From Gymnogyps californianus (Eukaryota > Chordata > Aves > Accipitriformes > Cathartidae), in the NCBI RefSeq assembly GCF_018139145.2, contig NC_059500.1, positions 52,570,663-52,634,662 on the forward strand: a stretch of 64,000 bases of DNA, given 5' to 3'. The translations under genes and the position numbers were made by a program. How positions within the stretch are numbered: position 1 is the stretch's first letter; each line of letters opens with the position of its first letter. Shown here one piece after another: positions 1 to 14,003 of the stretch. The notes under the pieces are model-generated. The model was given only the letters and a program-made list of their open reading frames with translations. It was not told the origin of the DNA and made no database searches.

Positions 1-3000
1 ACTTACCTTTTATCCTGGAGACAAGATGAATGGTTAGGTCAGTAGTCAATGACTTATTGGTTCTCAAGAGAACAGGAAGAACTGGGATTCTGGTGTTGCT
101 TGTATGGATCCTAACCACATGTGAAGGCACAGCTCCCAACAGAACAACAACATTCCTCACATTGGGTGACACCTTATTTTTTTACCCCTAGACTTACCAA
201 CACTTTGGCTCCCAAGTGGCCCTCTCCCTTCTTGCTCCATTAGATTTCTTTGGATCCCAAAAAGCTGCCTACACTTGCAAATTGCATCAGTCCTAATGCA
301 TAAGAGCCTTCCAGTAAGCACTATAAGCAATTTTTACCCCAGTTCTCTTAAGAAAGCATGAATATTCAATATCATACTGAGAAGACTTTTTTTTCCTTTC
401 TTTGCATATTGTGGAAGAACTTTCTGGTTTTTTGCAATCCTCTCATATAATAGTGCCTATTCTGAGGCACTGTTATACCATCATTTGAGAGGGACTTCAT
501 GTCCTTATGTTTTAAAATTTTAAATTTTAAAATAAGTTCTCAAATGATTAAGTGGCTAAGTAGGTAGGTAGTCACATTTGGATAGAGATCACCAAATTTT
601 ACATGTATTGGTTTTGTGTGTGCTTAAGGTGGATGGCTTTGGTATTTATTGTGCCCTGTGAAATTAACCTGAATAAAGGAGAAAATTAAAAGAGTTGTTT
701 TTCAGCAGAGGTTACTGGTGAAGGGAGAATGAAGTAGTGAAAATGAAGGGCAGAAAGTGGTTCTGTATTTTTAAGAAGCTTTTTGTTTTCTATTGAAAGG
801 TGTCAGATCTCTTTTATGTGTTTCCTGTTACACTTAAGGTGTTTTTTTTTTCTTTCTATTTATGTTTAAAATTAGATGAGAGTAATAGTACAATATACAA
901 AAAGTTGAAGACTATTATTGTGTCTTACATAAATAGCACAGTATAATATAATACAATACTCTATCAAAGCAATGCAGTAAGATTGAAAAAAATAAAAACA
1001 GTCTCTCCAATTCCAAAGTTTTCATAAACTAAAGGTAACAAACTGACTATGAGTTACAGAAGGGATGAGGGAAAGAGCAATCCTACCATCAACTGGGATG
1101 TTAATGGATGTCATTTGGAGATCATGAGGTTTCTGGCTCCTCGAAAAAATGAGTTCAGACAAAAGGAATAAGTTGAGGAATGATTTGCTACTGTATCTAT
1201 ACCTAAAAATCTTTGGAGGCATGATTTATTCCAGCCCCACCTCACCAAAATTGCTTGTTCCAACGACAGAAAGTCTTACCTATATGAGTAGCTCTAGAAA
1301 AGGCTTAATTATGTTTATTTTTTCTGGGCACATTTCCATCAGTTGGAGGTACTGTATCATCATACCACAGGCAAATAGAACTATTATGGCCAAAGTCTGC
1401 AGCATATACCCCATCTTACAGAAGGAGTGGGGTGAATAAAACTGAATTCACTGCAAATACAAAGTGTGAACCTCGGGGTAAGCAAAAAGAGCAAAGGAAA
1501 AAAATAAAAAATATATATTGGAGATTAGACAAAATATGTAAATGCTGCAGTCTAGAAGTACAGAAACTTTTATTCTTAGAAACAAAATACTGATTTTTGT
1601 CAGGTGCTTTTTATCTTGAACAGTGAAAAAAGTTTCAAAGAAGGAATTCTGCATTTTCCCCTTCTTTTCCTGATCTACTTTATTAAATAAGTATTTAATG
1701 AATTAATCTGAATTATTGACTTTCTTTTTACTAGTAGTAGGAATTGGGACAAGCTGCTTAAACCCCTTGTTCTATCATACACTTATCTTTACTAGAGATA
1801 TAGCCTAAGTGTCCATAGGAAGGCTTAGATAATTTAGAGTTTGTGCTACGTTATGACATTTCTTACTGTATTTAAGAGCGAAATATTAGAATACTGCATT
1901 TAAATAAAACTCTGAGTAACAGGATACTTCTCCAATGTTTTCATTGCTGCACACCAGATCAGTAGGGATTTTGTTATCCTGCAAAATCAGTGGTGCTATC
2001 TTAAGGTGCATATTGTATCCTGGCAACTTAGTCTCTGCTAGATCAAAGCCAGTAAGTAATGGGAGCAGCGTATTGCTTCTTCTTAATTTTTAGGAATATT
2101 TTATTGACTTTGACAGAATGATCACAATGAGTAGTGCATGAGAATTTTGACTATAGCACATAATTTTATTAATTTTGTGGTGAGTTTTAATGAATAACTG
2201 CTAACTAATTATTTTGTATTTAGGATGTAGTATGTCTTGATATTAGAGTAATTACAAGGAATTTTCTGATGAAAAGGCTATTTATTAAATCATTTAAGAC
2301 CTACAGTAGAGATCCCTAGTGCTCTTTCATTTTAGCTTTTAGAGACTGGCACAATTTTGTGAAGTGGCAGCTGCTATAAGAGACGTGAAGAATCCTGAGA
2401 GTGGAATCTAGGAGTGGATGTCAGTGAATGGAATTTAAGTTCATCCAAGTCCAAAATAGTATGCAATAAGTTTATTTTGTCTTAAGAAAATTATGTTAGA
2501 TGATTTATTTTTGTTACTCAAGAAATAAATATAAAAACTCCAAAACCACATTTCTCCAGGTAAAGTAAATTGCAGTTCCTACACATGAAATAAAATAGCA
2601 TTACCAAGGCAAATGAGGATAGTGAACTCCGGGCAAAAATAATTGTTTTCTTTCTCTTTTCGTATTTCATATGGTCAAGCTATGGATGCAGGCTGGGATG
2701 CCTCCTACCATCCTTTTTTTATGCTCTGTTTTTCTACATAAATTGTTGTCAGCACATATTTTCAGGATGTGGTAGAACCGTATCAACAGAACCATATGTG
2801 AAGCACAATAGACACCCAATAGCATGATACTGTTATCTGGTTAACTGCTGCACTTAAATCCTTCTGTTATTGAAGAGGCCAGTATAAGCAGGGCTAGTCA
2901 ATGGCAGAACTAGTTAGTGTTGCTAGCTAGTTAGGGCACATGTTTTCTATGCTTGGCCACATTGTTTTATAACATAACATGGTAATACAGGAATGGATAA

Positions 3001-6000
3001 CAAACTGAAGTGCTTGAGCCTTGCTCTTGTTTTCCCAGTTTGGCTGCTGATGCAATTGATTTGCATTAAATTGCCCACTCTTAACATTACCTGCATTATA
3101 GTAAATTTGTTAGGTGTATATATTTTCCAAGATGTGAAAGTTAGATGTTCTTCTCCCCCATCGTTTGAGAGTTCTGCAGTTTTGGCATGCCTCAAATGAC
3201 AGTCGGTGGATGTTTGGAAAAGGGTTGTTAACTACTGGGGAAGAAAGTTTCTGCTAAGGACATGTATTAGGCCTGTCACCCATTCCAGCCATCATGCAGG
3301 TTGCACTGTAGTTCTGGATTTCTGGAGAGCAGCTTTCTCTCTAAACGGGGACAAGAGAATTTCAGATAGGTGGAGAAAAACTGGTATATCACATGTGAGT
3401 ACCGAATGGAAGATTCTTATCCAAGACTCTCTCAAGATGTGTTGAACAATTTCTATTATATAATGGATAAACCACCACATATCTGATTTTCAGTTAAATA
3501 AATAACTGACTTTATTAAATATTGTAGCATCTTCTTCCCTGTAAGTCGAGGTTTTGGCAGAGATAAAAACAGGATTTTATGCAGTTCATGAAGTTTTGAA
3601 TATGAAGTTTACATTCAAATCCACTATGCCAGCTCCTTAGAGGCGTAAGATCACCAAACCTATTCAGGTTTAATTTGACCACGTATGAGGAATACAAAGA
3701 TATTCACAGTGGAGCTTTCTGTCTGTTTGTTGTGACCATGATGTTTATTGTCTTGTAAAATTAATCACATTTTAGGAAGGTGTGTGCTTTAGCTGTGGAG
3801 CCTGGCTGTCAAACTTAACATTTCCTTGGATGACTGTGAGGAATCCCATAGACATAAGTGGGCTTGAAGGCTTGGTGTTCAGGGCTAAAGAATAAAAAAT
3901 TCCTGTGGTGAATAGGCTCCAAAAGAACCATACAACACCATAATTTCTCTGAGACCCTTAAAATTTACTATAAATAAAAATTCACTATGAAGAAAGTCAA
4001 TAAAATTGTCTCTAACTAAAGTAACAGCAGTAGATTCTTCATCTTGGACTTTTTGAGTCTAGCAGGAGGATCATATGACTTGTCAGAATTTGCCATGGCA
4101 ATACTGAAATAGAAACAAGGTGTTTGAAGTCTATGCAGTATTAAACACAGTTTAAAACTTTTTACTCTTCCTTGGGTACTAGATCAAAGCATCTACTCTG
4201 TATACTACCTGTTCTATAGAAAATGCTAACCAAATTTGCATATTGTTCTCCACCATGAGTCCCAAATGTAACATTTTTTACAGTTCTTATTGCTGTTTTA
4301 AGGTATTCAGTTATCCTGAAATTCTGACAGCTTGCAATCTTTTTATCAGAATTATTTTAAGTTATTATATCAGTTTAGTTCCATCTGGAAATCACAGTCT
4401 AGTGTGCATATAACTATTTGTTCCTTATATGGATTTCTGATATATGAGGAAATAGAATCAGTAAGTATTTTGTATCTACAAAGACAAAAATGTCTTATCT
4501 ATCTCAGGGACAGAATCTCTTTGGTTTTATGTATTCTTTAACTATTTAAAACTGGTATAGAGGCTAGCTCTATCTGTAAAACTCCTGTCTTCTGAAATAA
4601 AGGTGCGGTTTTATGTGTCTGTGGAAGGGCAGCCACAGATAGGCAAACCATTCATTGCTGTCTTCTAGCTATCTGTTAAGAAACTTCCAGTATAATTACC
4701 TGGGTTTTGAAGGAATCTGTTAGAGCTTTTCTACTTCCAGAATTTTATGACAATGTTCACTGATATTCCTGCTTAGGTTTAATCTTCCTGAGAAATCTTT
4801 ATGCAAACATTGACATTTAAATTTGAAATAGGTTAAAAGCCTTGTCACAGGCAGTGTGATGGGCAGTGTGGTTGGATTTACGAATAATCATTGACTTTCC
4901 ATCACAAGTACTGCTGGAGTACCACTGTTTTAACTGGAATGAGCATGCCTCTGACTCATTGAAGTGCCACACAGAAATAACAGTTGCTTCTCATAAAGTC
5001 AACCACAAAATGAAAACATAGCCTGAGGTTATTGTTATTGCTGTTTTAAAATTACAGACCCTAGATTTACTTGTTAAGACTTGATATTTGCATTTCGCTG
5101 TAATAAAAAGGATGTTTATTTGATGGCTTTTAAATGGCTGTGCTGCTCATTTCCATGAAATTTGGCAATATAAGCATGCATTTGTAAAGCAAAATGGGAA
5201 CTGGAAAACCATCCATTGGAAATGGTATCACAAACACATGATTTCTTTTTTCATTTATTTTATTGCCACTTATTTTGGCACCATTTTTTTTTTTTAATTC
5301 TGCCCATTCTCATTCCGTATACATTTATTTCTGTCAAGGCAAGCATGTCTTCAACTGAGTGAGTCAGTAAGCAGTTCTTTTTAAAAGGATTTTAATACCT
5401 CCTATGAGTTAGTAAATGTGAGATTAGGTAGAAGTGATATGTGTCAAATACCTGTGGGGGCTGACTGAATTTCTTTTGAAAAGTGTATTCCAGGTCATTA
5501 GTACCTGAGCTTCCTCCCACTTTCAGCAATTCCAGATATTTATGAAATTTGCAGATGTAGGATTATAGAGCTCTAATAGAAAACGCAGAAAATTACAGAG
5601 CATGGAATAGCTCCACGTTTCTGTTCTAGGAGTACACCAGTGTGTATTTTTTAAGAGTACACAAATATACAGGTCTCTGAGCTTCAAATCACTGGACACT
5701 GGGATAATACATTGAGGAAGGTTCATGATATATTTGTCCTGTTACACTCTTATCTCTGCATCTGATCTTGGCCATTGACAGAAGGTGTGTACTAAGCTAA
5801 ACGTCTTTCTGGTTCACCTACAGTGACTGTTTTATGTTCTTAACATATATCTGTGGAAAGATAGCTTCATAAACTGTATAACATGATGGTAAAATAGTTT
5901 CAATAGCAAGCATCTGACATTTTTGCCTCTCTTTGTAATAATAATAAAAAAAAGTTAAATAAATGGCTGTGAGGACAAAAAAAAAAGCCCCCAAAGAAAT

Positions 6001-6531
6001 ACAAAACAGAATCCCATTAAAATGAAGACCACTAGTTTAGTCCACTTATTTATGGCACTTGTAGCCTACATAAATATTAACCTGTCAGGTAATAAAACAT
6101 GCTAAATAGACCTATGTTAATGTCCCACTGTCATTGTTTTAATATCTGTTGAGGCACATTATTTCTAATAAAGTGATTTCTTGAAGAAGTGGTTGACAGA
6201 ATAGATTTCTTTAATGGTGCCCAGGAAAAAGAAGAATTTGACAACTTAACAAGTTATTTCCAGATATATTACCAAAAGAAAACACATCTTCTTAACAGTA
6301 TTATTTTTAACGATTTTGTGTTGGAAGTCACAGCCTACTTGCTGAATGTAAATTTTATGTTAGAACACAGTGTTCCTAAGTAAACAAAAATTTTAATTCA
6401 TTGTACGTTTAGGGAACAGGATATTTATGCTAATATTTCAGTAGCTAACTCATAAGACACTTGGGTATATGACTGTTTAAGGAAACCAGCTTATGCCTTA
6501 TACAACCAAATGAAGGCTAGGATTTCTGCAA
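1..6531. other. Intronic sequence with no recognised element
   Basis: This is AT-rich unique-looking DNA with scattered short A and T runs. Open frames reach at most 96 codons and show no domain, signal or neighbouring start context. A CTCCAG|GTAAAG motif near 2559 resembles a recursive splice point but has a short pyrimidine tract. Nothing else is supported. Confidence 0.6.
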
Positions 6532-7110
6532 AGAAAGGCAACAGTATCCTGGGCTGTGTGAACAGGGACAGAGCCCTAGGATCAAGGCAGGAATTATTCA
6601 CCCTGTGCTCGGGGCTCGTTAGACCGCATCTGGTTGCTGATTACAGTTTTGGTCACCCCAATACAATAAAAATATAGATAAAATGACAGGAGTTGAGGGA
6701 AGGCCACTGAGGCAGTGGGGCTGGAGTCCTTCCCCTGTGAGGAGAGGCTGTGGGACTGGGGCTGGTTCAGCCAGGAGAAGGGATGGCTTCAGGAGCACCC
6801 AGCAACATCCCCAGCACCAATGGAGGAAACGCAGCTGGGCTTTTCACAGTGGTGCATGGTGGGAGCGCAAGAGGCAGCAGCAAAAGCTGAAACACGAGAG
6901 GCTCAGGCTGGAGATAAGGAGAAGCCTTTTTCCCATGAGGGCAACCAAGTGGTCGGACCTGGGCCCAGGGAGATTGGACCATATCCATCCTTGGGGGTCT
7001 CATGTCCCGACTAGATGAAGCCCTGAGCAGCCTGGTCTGAGCCCACAGCTGAGCCTGCTCTGTGCAGGGGCTGTGGCTGGAGACCTCCCCAGGTCCCTGT
7101 CAGTATGAGT
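6532..7110 (+). mobile_element. CR1 LINE 3'-end fragment
   Basis: The segment matches the remembered layout of the CR1 3' end. It starts with the C-terminal reverse-transcriptase region (AGGCAACAGTATCCTGGGCT, then a VRPHL-like stretch) and continues with the block containing GAGGAGAGGCTGTGGGACTG and GGCTGGTTCAGCCAGGAGAA. It ends with the CTGAGCAGCCTGGTCTGAGC and GGTCCCTGTCAG terminal region. The expected terminal short repeats (ATTCTATG-like) are not clear. The element is 5'-truncated, as most CR1 copies are, and carries frame-breaking changes. The two roughly 100-codon open frames inside it are repeat-derived and not genes. CR1 is the dominant LINE of birds and reptiles, which supports the host assignment. 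Confidence 0.88.
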
Positions 7111-7343
7111 GAGCCCCTGATTGTGTAGTTTAGAGGGAAACACATCTCACAGCTAAACTACTTCTCCAAGAATGTTCACAGGCCAGTGTTACTGCCAGTG
7201 CTTCTCTCCATTTCTTGACTTTCATTAATTAAAATCAAAATCTCAATACAGAGATGCAATTCCATTTTATGAGGGCAACACAGTGTGCATTCTATTTCAG
7301 AAACTTGGTATGATGTTAATTTCAAAATCCTCATAAGCAAAAC

Positions 7344-7383
7344 TGATTTAAAAAGAGATGGTATGATTTAAAAAGAGATGGTA
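7344..7383 (+). repeat. 20-bp perfect tandem duplication
   Basis: The unit TGATTTAAAAAGAGATGGTA occurs twice back to back without mismatch. It is probably a recent slippage or short duplication inside the intron. Confidence 0.95.
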
Positions 7384-9648
7384 TTATTGCTGCTGAGTAG
7401 GCTGGGTTCAGTCTTGCAAGTTAGGGACTTCTTCATTACTGTAATTAGCAATACAGAAAAAGATAAAATGAAAATTTAAAAAAAAAAAAAAATTCTACCC
7501 CCTGCTGCATTTGACAAAGAACAAGAAGTGATTTTTTTATCAATGTATTATTTACAATGATTTACAAACAAATAAGACTGCTTTAAAATCTATTTAACTT
7601 TTTGAAGTCATTATGATCAAGCATTCAAATATATTTCTCAGCTACCTATTAAACAAAGCAGTTATGTAGAAGCTGGAATATCTTTACATGGCATACTAAA
7701 TGTACAGAGGACTTAATTTTTTTATTAATCTCACAAAGTGTTACTGGAGAAAGTCTGAAGCTGTTATGCATCTGATGATACTTTCTCCATTTCAAAGCCT
7801 GATTTTTAAAGATTGCCAGATATAACCATACTCGGTATACAAAAATCAAATGCAAGTATTGAAGACAAGAGTAGAAAAAATATTTAGAGAATACAAACTT
7901 TTTCAAATGTTTTCTTATCTGTCATAGCATCTCAGTGAATCTGCCTTTGATGTGTCATAGTTCACCGAATTTTGATGTACAAACAAGACACTAGAAGTCA
8001 GTAGACGCCTTTGCTTTCGCCACAGTACTTCCTATGCACATCTTTTTTAAGGAAAGCTAGGGCTGATCTGTTCAAAATAAGCACACGATTGTTCCCAGTA
8101 GATGAGTCCAGCACTAGCTGTAGACTTCATTGTTTGCAGTACATTCAGTGTACTGCATTGAAGCTTAAGTTGAAATTGTTTGTTCTTTGACAAACAAGAT
8201 TTAGACCTACTAAAATGTTTTTTCTATCTTGTAAAACTAGAGCACACTATTTTGAGAGACAAAAGACTTAGAGACAAAGCTTCAGAAACAAGAACGTGCC
8301 AACAATTTCTTCTATGTAATGAAATTCCCCTAGTGAAGTCCAAATATACAGTGTCTCTGAATGCCAGTATTTGCAGTTTTATATGCAGATTTACATTTAT
8401 AGTCATACATTTCTTTTAATTGTTGTCATCCAAAGAAGCTTATCAATTGGAGTAGCACTTTTTTTAATTCATTGTGAGGCAAGTATACACAATTCACTGG
8501 AGTAAGTTACCAAAACAGGGGAGAGAGCGAGTCAGAGAGAGTATTCATATTTTATAGATCTTTTACCCTATACGTTTCCTTTGTGGAAAGAGGCTTCAAA
8601 ACAATGTAAAAGCTGCTCAAAGAATAGCTCACATTGTTATACTGCACAAGATATTTTCACCAATCGTAGTACTTACTTTTGCTTAAACTTTTATGTGAGA
8701 TGTGCTTTACAGACCTGATGATAATAGTTGTTCCTGGAAGAGATTACCATTTTTTAAATGTGTATGTATTAGCTTGATAGTTTGTAACTGGGTAAATTTT
8801 TTAAATTGGACTCCTGTTGATATATTTAAATGTTGTGGGGGAAAAGAAGGAAGAAAGAAAGAAGCTCGGGTAAATTGTAATCCTGCTTCACAAAGGAAAT
8901 AAAAGATCAGGATTTAAAGAAATGAAGAATCACTAAACAGCTGGTCCAGGTTTTGCCTCTGTGATCAGAGAGCGAAGACTGCATCTTCAGTGGTGGGAGT
9001 GCTTTTATTTAATTTTGAGGCATTATTTAACAGCAAAAAGACAACAGTGTCTAGACTTCCTCTTCTTACCTTAGCATTCCTAGTCTCTAAACAATGTTTC
9101 ATATGAAAGTACATATGTCAGTACATTTGAACAGTTACCACAGTTTTCTGAAATTTTATAGTAAGCAGTATATATCACTGCCCAGTAATACAAGCACAGT
9201 TCTACATTTAGTAACAGTTAATCTGAAAGTATGGACTAATTCATAAGAAGGCACTAGCATATGAAGCAAGATGAAAGTGTTGCTGACTGAAGTTCAGTAT
9301 TTTTTAAAGTTCTAAAATCAGTATATTTGATAAGGATTTCCAAACCCACAATATATGGTATGTCTGCCTGAGTTTACTTAACATGTTAAACATGCAGAAG
9401 AATAGAGAAAAACCATTTTGCACTTCTTTCAACAGTTTCTTTATCATTGTAAATATTCTCCTCTTTTATTCAATTCCTGTATGAAAAGCAGAATAACAGA
9501 TTGATATCAACAGCCATGTAGAAAATAACTATGGTGAAAATCATCTTCGAATTGATAATTTTTAACTAAAACATATACTGTGCTGTCCCTTCCTTTCTTT
9601 GAGTACGTCTGCCATATTTTCAGAGTAATTAATAGAAACCAGAAATCT

Positions 9649-9680
9649 TGGCAGGCTATTCTGGTGGCAGGCTATTCTGG
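9649..9680 (+). repeat. 16-bp perfect tandem duplication
   Basis: The unit TGGCAGGCTATTCTGG is present twice, directly adjacent and identical. Confidence 0.95.
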
Positions 9681-12600
9681 TTAACAGCACAGCCTTACAG
9701 GAACTTGAGATTTGGGACAAACGTCTTGGTAAATGCTTAGATAAAAGTTTCTAGAATTATTTAGTGGATGAACATACCAATGAAGTTTTTCCCCAGTGCA
9801 TTAAAGGGAGAGTTTTAAAATCCTCGTTAATATACCTTAAATTTTCGGTGGAGATTATTTAGACTTCTTGTATTGGATGAACCCCTAAGTTTGTGCTTCA
9901 TACAAGAGAGTCTTTTGATACCAAGTAGAGTTAAATCTGGTCACGTGACAACAACCTGATATTCCAAATTCCCTTTCCTTTTTCTATGCAGAATGCTTTG
10001 TATATCCTTATCTCTTTTAAACTTTGCTGATCAACATTTTTGCCTAGATTTTTTCATACTCCCCACACTCAAAAAATTTCAGTTATACTTTGGATTGCAA
10101 TCAAGATTTATCTTTAGAAATTTGAAGCATAGCATAAAGCCAGTATGCTTTATAGGCAGCTACATAGAAGGTGGTAGCATTACATATAGCAAATATCTCT
10201 TTACTGTGGAGAGTAGTTAACTTTGAAGTGTGCTCCATCAACCTGATGGTCTTAATATTCTCCTGTGAGATTTCGTACAATCAATAGACATGTGCAGAAG
10301 GTAAGTCCCTGGATTTGAACAGGACTGACTCTTCTGCAACACTGCAAGAAGGAGAACTCTGCTCTGGTCTCAATACTACTTAATATAAAAATTAAAAAAA
10401 AAATAGAGCTAGATGATAGATGTATATCTACCTACAGTTACAGGCTGACTGATTATCCTCCAATGTACTCTAGTAAGAAAAATGAATGGGATATCACTGG
10501 ACAATACACAGAGCACTCAAACTCTGCATTTTCCTTGTCTTACACAATAGAATTACAATGCTTTGCTTCCAATAATTCTTCAGGTACTTCAGTATGAAGA
10601 AAAATACGGATACAGTTCTTGGATACAATGATAGGCACCTAGAAATCCTTTGGACCAGCCCATCTTCTGATTTATTAATAAAAATGACATTCTGTGACTA
10701 GCAGCATGCATTTATTATTTAACAGTATTACTGTGAGGCTCTGCCAGTCTTTATCTCTTTCTGTGCGTCCTTGCCCAATCTATTCTTGGTATGTGTTCTC
10801 AGTATTATTTAAAATAATCATAAAGAAGTCTGCCCAGATTTCTGCCAGCTTTGACTTTGTTCCATCTGTCCAATTCCACTTTTACCACCATTTTAAAAAC
10901 TGCATTATAGTTTTTGGTTTTTTATTACTATACCTGGACCCTGTAATAACTATTCTCAAATGAAATAAGCACTTGGAAAAGTGTCCATCAGTCCAAAAAA
11001 CATCATTCTTGCCTAAGTCAATTTTATGGTCTCAGTGTTCTCACAACACAATCCAAATTGTTCATCTTGTCCAAGAACTGGGAAATGGCAGTGTGCCATA
11101 ACTTCAAGGGCTGATTAACCATTGCCAAGGCCTTAGATGCCAAAGACTTAGATGCCAGGGTCTTCAAGGCTCTTGGAAGTCATCCAAGCTTGATTTTTTC
11201 TGGAGAATAACTGTTCCTTCGGGTAAACTGGTTGCTGTTCTGTTGTGATCACAACATTCTTGTGACACTGAATCCCCCTTTTCTAGAGATGCATTGGATA
11301 CTTTCAGAGTATTAGCAAAAAGTTTGTTTTGGTAGGTTTTTTGTCCCTTTTCTGCTGTTCCCTGTCGTCTCTTACACAAACACTGCTGTCACATAACAAG
11401 AAAAATAAAACATATTAGCTTTGTATTTTCTAGCAGGTAGCTGGCCCCTGCCTGCCTGCTGCATTGTGTCCGGTTTCAGTTGTGCTGCTGGTTGTCTCTA
11501 CTTCGATTTCAGAAACAAATACATTAGGTAAATACAGAGAACTTGTGAGCTGGGTATTTTTTCCTGTTTGTTCATTTGCCCATCACTTTGCTCAGGTCTG
11601 TGCAGAGAAAACAGCTGGTTTTGAAAGAATTTGCTTTATTTTTTCATAAAGTTTCTAAGTCTACAAGGTGAGAGAATCTCTTTTGCAGTGATCTTTGAAG
11701 ACAAATTTTACTAGAACTGCTATGGACAGAAAGCATAATTTTCTGACATTTTAAAGCAGAGATACCAAGCTGATCTGGATGACCTAAGCCCTGTCTTTCT
11801 ATTTATTGTGGTTCCACTAAACTTTTGTATTGATTGACACTGAGAAAAAACGAGCTAAAATTGTAGTTAAAATAATGACCTGGTAGTCCAAAATTAAACT
11901 ACATTGTACCCTCTGGGTCAAGAAGATGTAGGATAAGTACAAGTCTAACCTTAGTGGTTTCAGTGATGCTGATCTTTAAAATTACTTTTAATATCTTTAT
12001 TATGCAGCATCGGTTTCTGGCACTGGTTCAGTGGAAGATGCTAAATTAAGGTGTTAGGCCTTCAAGTCCTAAAACTATACTAAATATTTTGGTACATATT
12101 CACCACTGTTTAATTTTATATTTCTGTCTCATCCTAGCTAACCATTTAAAGCTAACATAAAAGAAGAGTTTATTCTACTGTCTGTATATTTTAATACACC
12201 TGTTCTGTGTAATTATTTTGAAATGTTTTATACAGCATGGATCTGTAGGGACTTCTGAAATAACTCTGTTCTTGTCTCACATTAAGGACAGGGAACTTGC
12301 TCTGAAGCATATGGAGAAAGAAAAAAAAAGTACATAGGGAAAGAGCAGAACATGATTAAAAGATTTAGAGCTAATGATGAGACTGAAGTACAGTCACATA
12401 GGACATCATGGAAAACAGCTAGCCATGAGAGTTATCAGTGAAAAGAACAAAGTTTTACGTGTTGCTTGTTACAAGCTAAGTGATGATGGGTTTTGTCTTT
12501 TGGAGGTTTTTTACGAGAAACCTAAGCAAACATACAGACAGCAGTTAAGAATTGGTAATTATTGCAGATTGGATTAGAAATGAAAGAAATACGGAATTTC

Positions 12601-13262
12601 TAAGGGTAGTTCATAGCAATGTTGAAGCACTGATACAAGTAGTGTTCTCCGATAACGTATATTTCTAAGCATGGAATGTAGAGTTTATGAAATGTTAATT
12701 AAATTATGCTTTCATTTACAATAGGAAAAATGGCCACTACATTTAGTAATGTAAAGAACAAAAATGGTTTTATTTACATGGAGAAGATAATTTGTTTCAA
12801 ACTAGTATGTGAAATGAATCTCTTCCATTATATATTGTCTGACTTACTGCTTTATTTGAGCGCAAGCAGGAGGAAAAGTCCATTAAACTTAACACAGTTT
12901 TGAATGTTTGCTCAGGTTACAAATCTACCAGTTTGGGTGTTGCCTTAGCCAGTGCTATAGATTGTTAACAGTCCTTGGGCAAAGGCAGTGTCCTGGGAGA
13001 CAATAACACCTCAAAGAGGAGGAATGAATTAGTGTAAATTGAAAGGAGATAAAGAAAGAGGCAAGATGAAAAACATGTGAGGACAGAATGCAAATTCTCA
13101 GTAAAAATTAATACAAATATCTTAAGTAAAAAGAAGGTGAAAACAACATATCAGCTGCAGAGACTCAATAGAACATTAGGTCTGATTGCATTTGGCATAG
13201 AACATATCTGCGATCAGTTTATCATGAATTTTACTGGAACGTGTATGTGGTTCATTACCAAA

Positions 13263-13283
13263 CACATACATACATACATACAT
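13263..13283 (+). repeat. CATA/ACAT microsatellite
   Basis: About five tetranucleotide units in a row are followed by an AT-rich tail. Confidence 0.9.
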
Positions 13284-13975
13284 AATAAATATATATATTT
13301 ATAAACATTTTAAATAGCTATTTTTTCCAAAAAAATATAATGACCTGGGGTTATTTCTAGAAATCTTCTAAGGAGGTACCAAGTATTGCTGAAACAGAAG
13401 ATTTAACCAGCCTAATATTTACAGGTCTGACATGATCTAAAATTGAACAAGGACTCTTAGTACATCATCCTTATACGTGATATGGCATGTTACTGTTGTT
13501 AGGGAGCTGCACAGTGCCATGAAACTATAGAAAGTGTATTCTCTGCTTGATGTCAGTAAATTACAGATATTGAATGTATGTGTATCATACATATATCAAA
13601 TATATAGAAATAAGATCTGGATGATTTGTCATCCTAATAAATGTGAGTTGTCAGACCTCCTCTCAGCCTTTTGAGGCTTCTAATATTAGGTGAATTGGTG
13701 ATGTTCCATTCTTTTCCTAAATATACAGTTATTCCCATCATTCACAGAAAGAAAAAAACAAGCATCTCAGTCTTCATAATGATCAACAGTTAAATCATTA
13801 CTACATTGTCTTCTGAATCATAGAGCTCTGTTGCCAGGTCAGATAAACCTATCCTAGCTATTTCATATGCATAAGTATTATGCATAAGTGCTAGCGTCTG
13901 TATTTCTTCCTGCCAGAGAGATGTCAGTATTCAGGAATGCAAGTGAAGCACCTCCGAAAAATTGTTTCCTTGAAA

Positions 13976-14003
13976 AAACCCAAACAAACAAACAAACAAA
14001 ACC
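13976..14003 (+). repeat. CAAA-rich simple repeat
   Basis: An AAACCC lead is followed by several CAAA units and an AAACCCC end. It may be the decayed tail of a retroposon, but no body is recognisable upstream. Confidence 0.7.

Noticed and set aside
13261..13310. Possible CRISPR-like regular repeat
   Set aside because: It is a simple tetranucleotide microsatellite in vertebrate DNA, with no spacers. No CRISPR array exists in the window.
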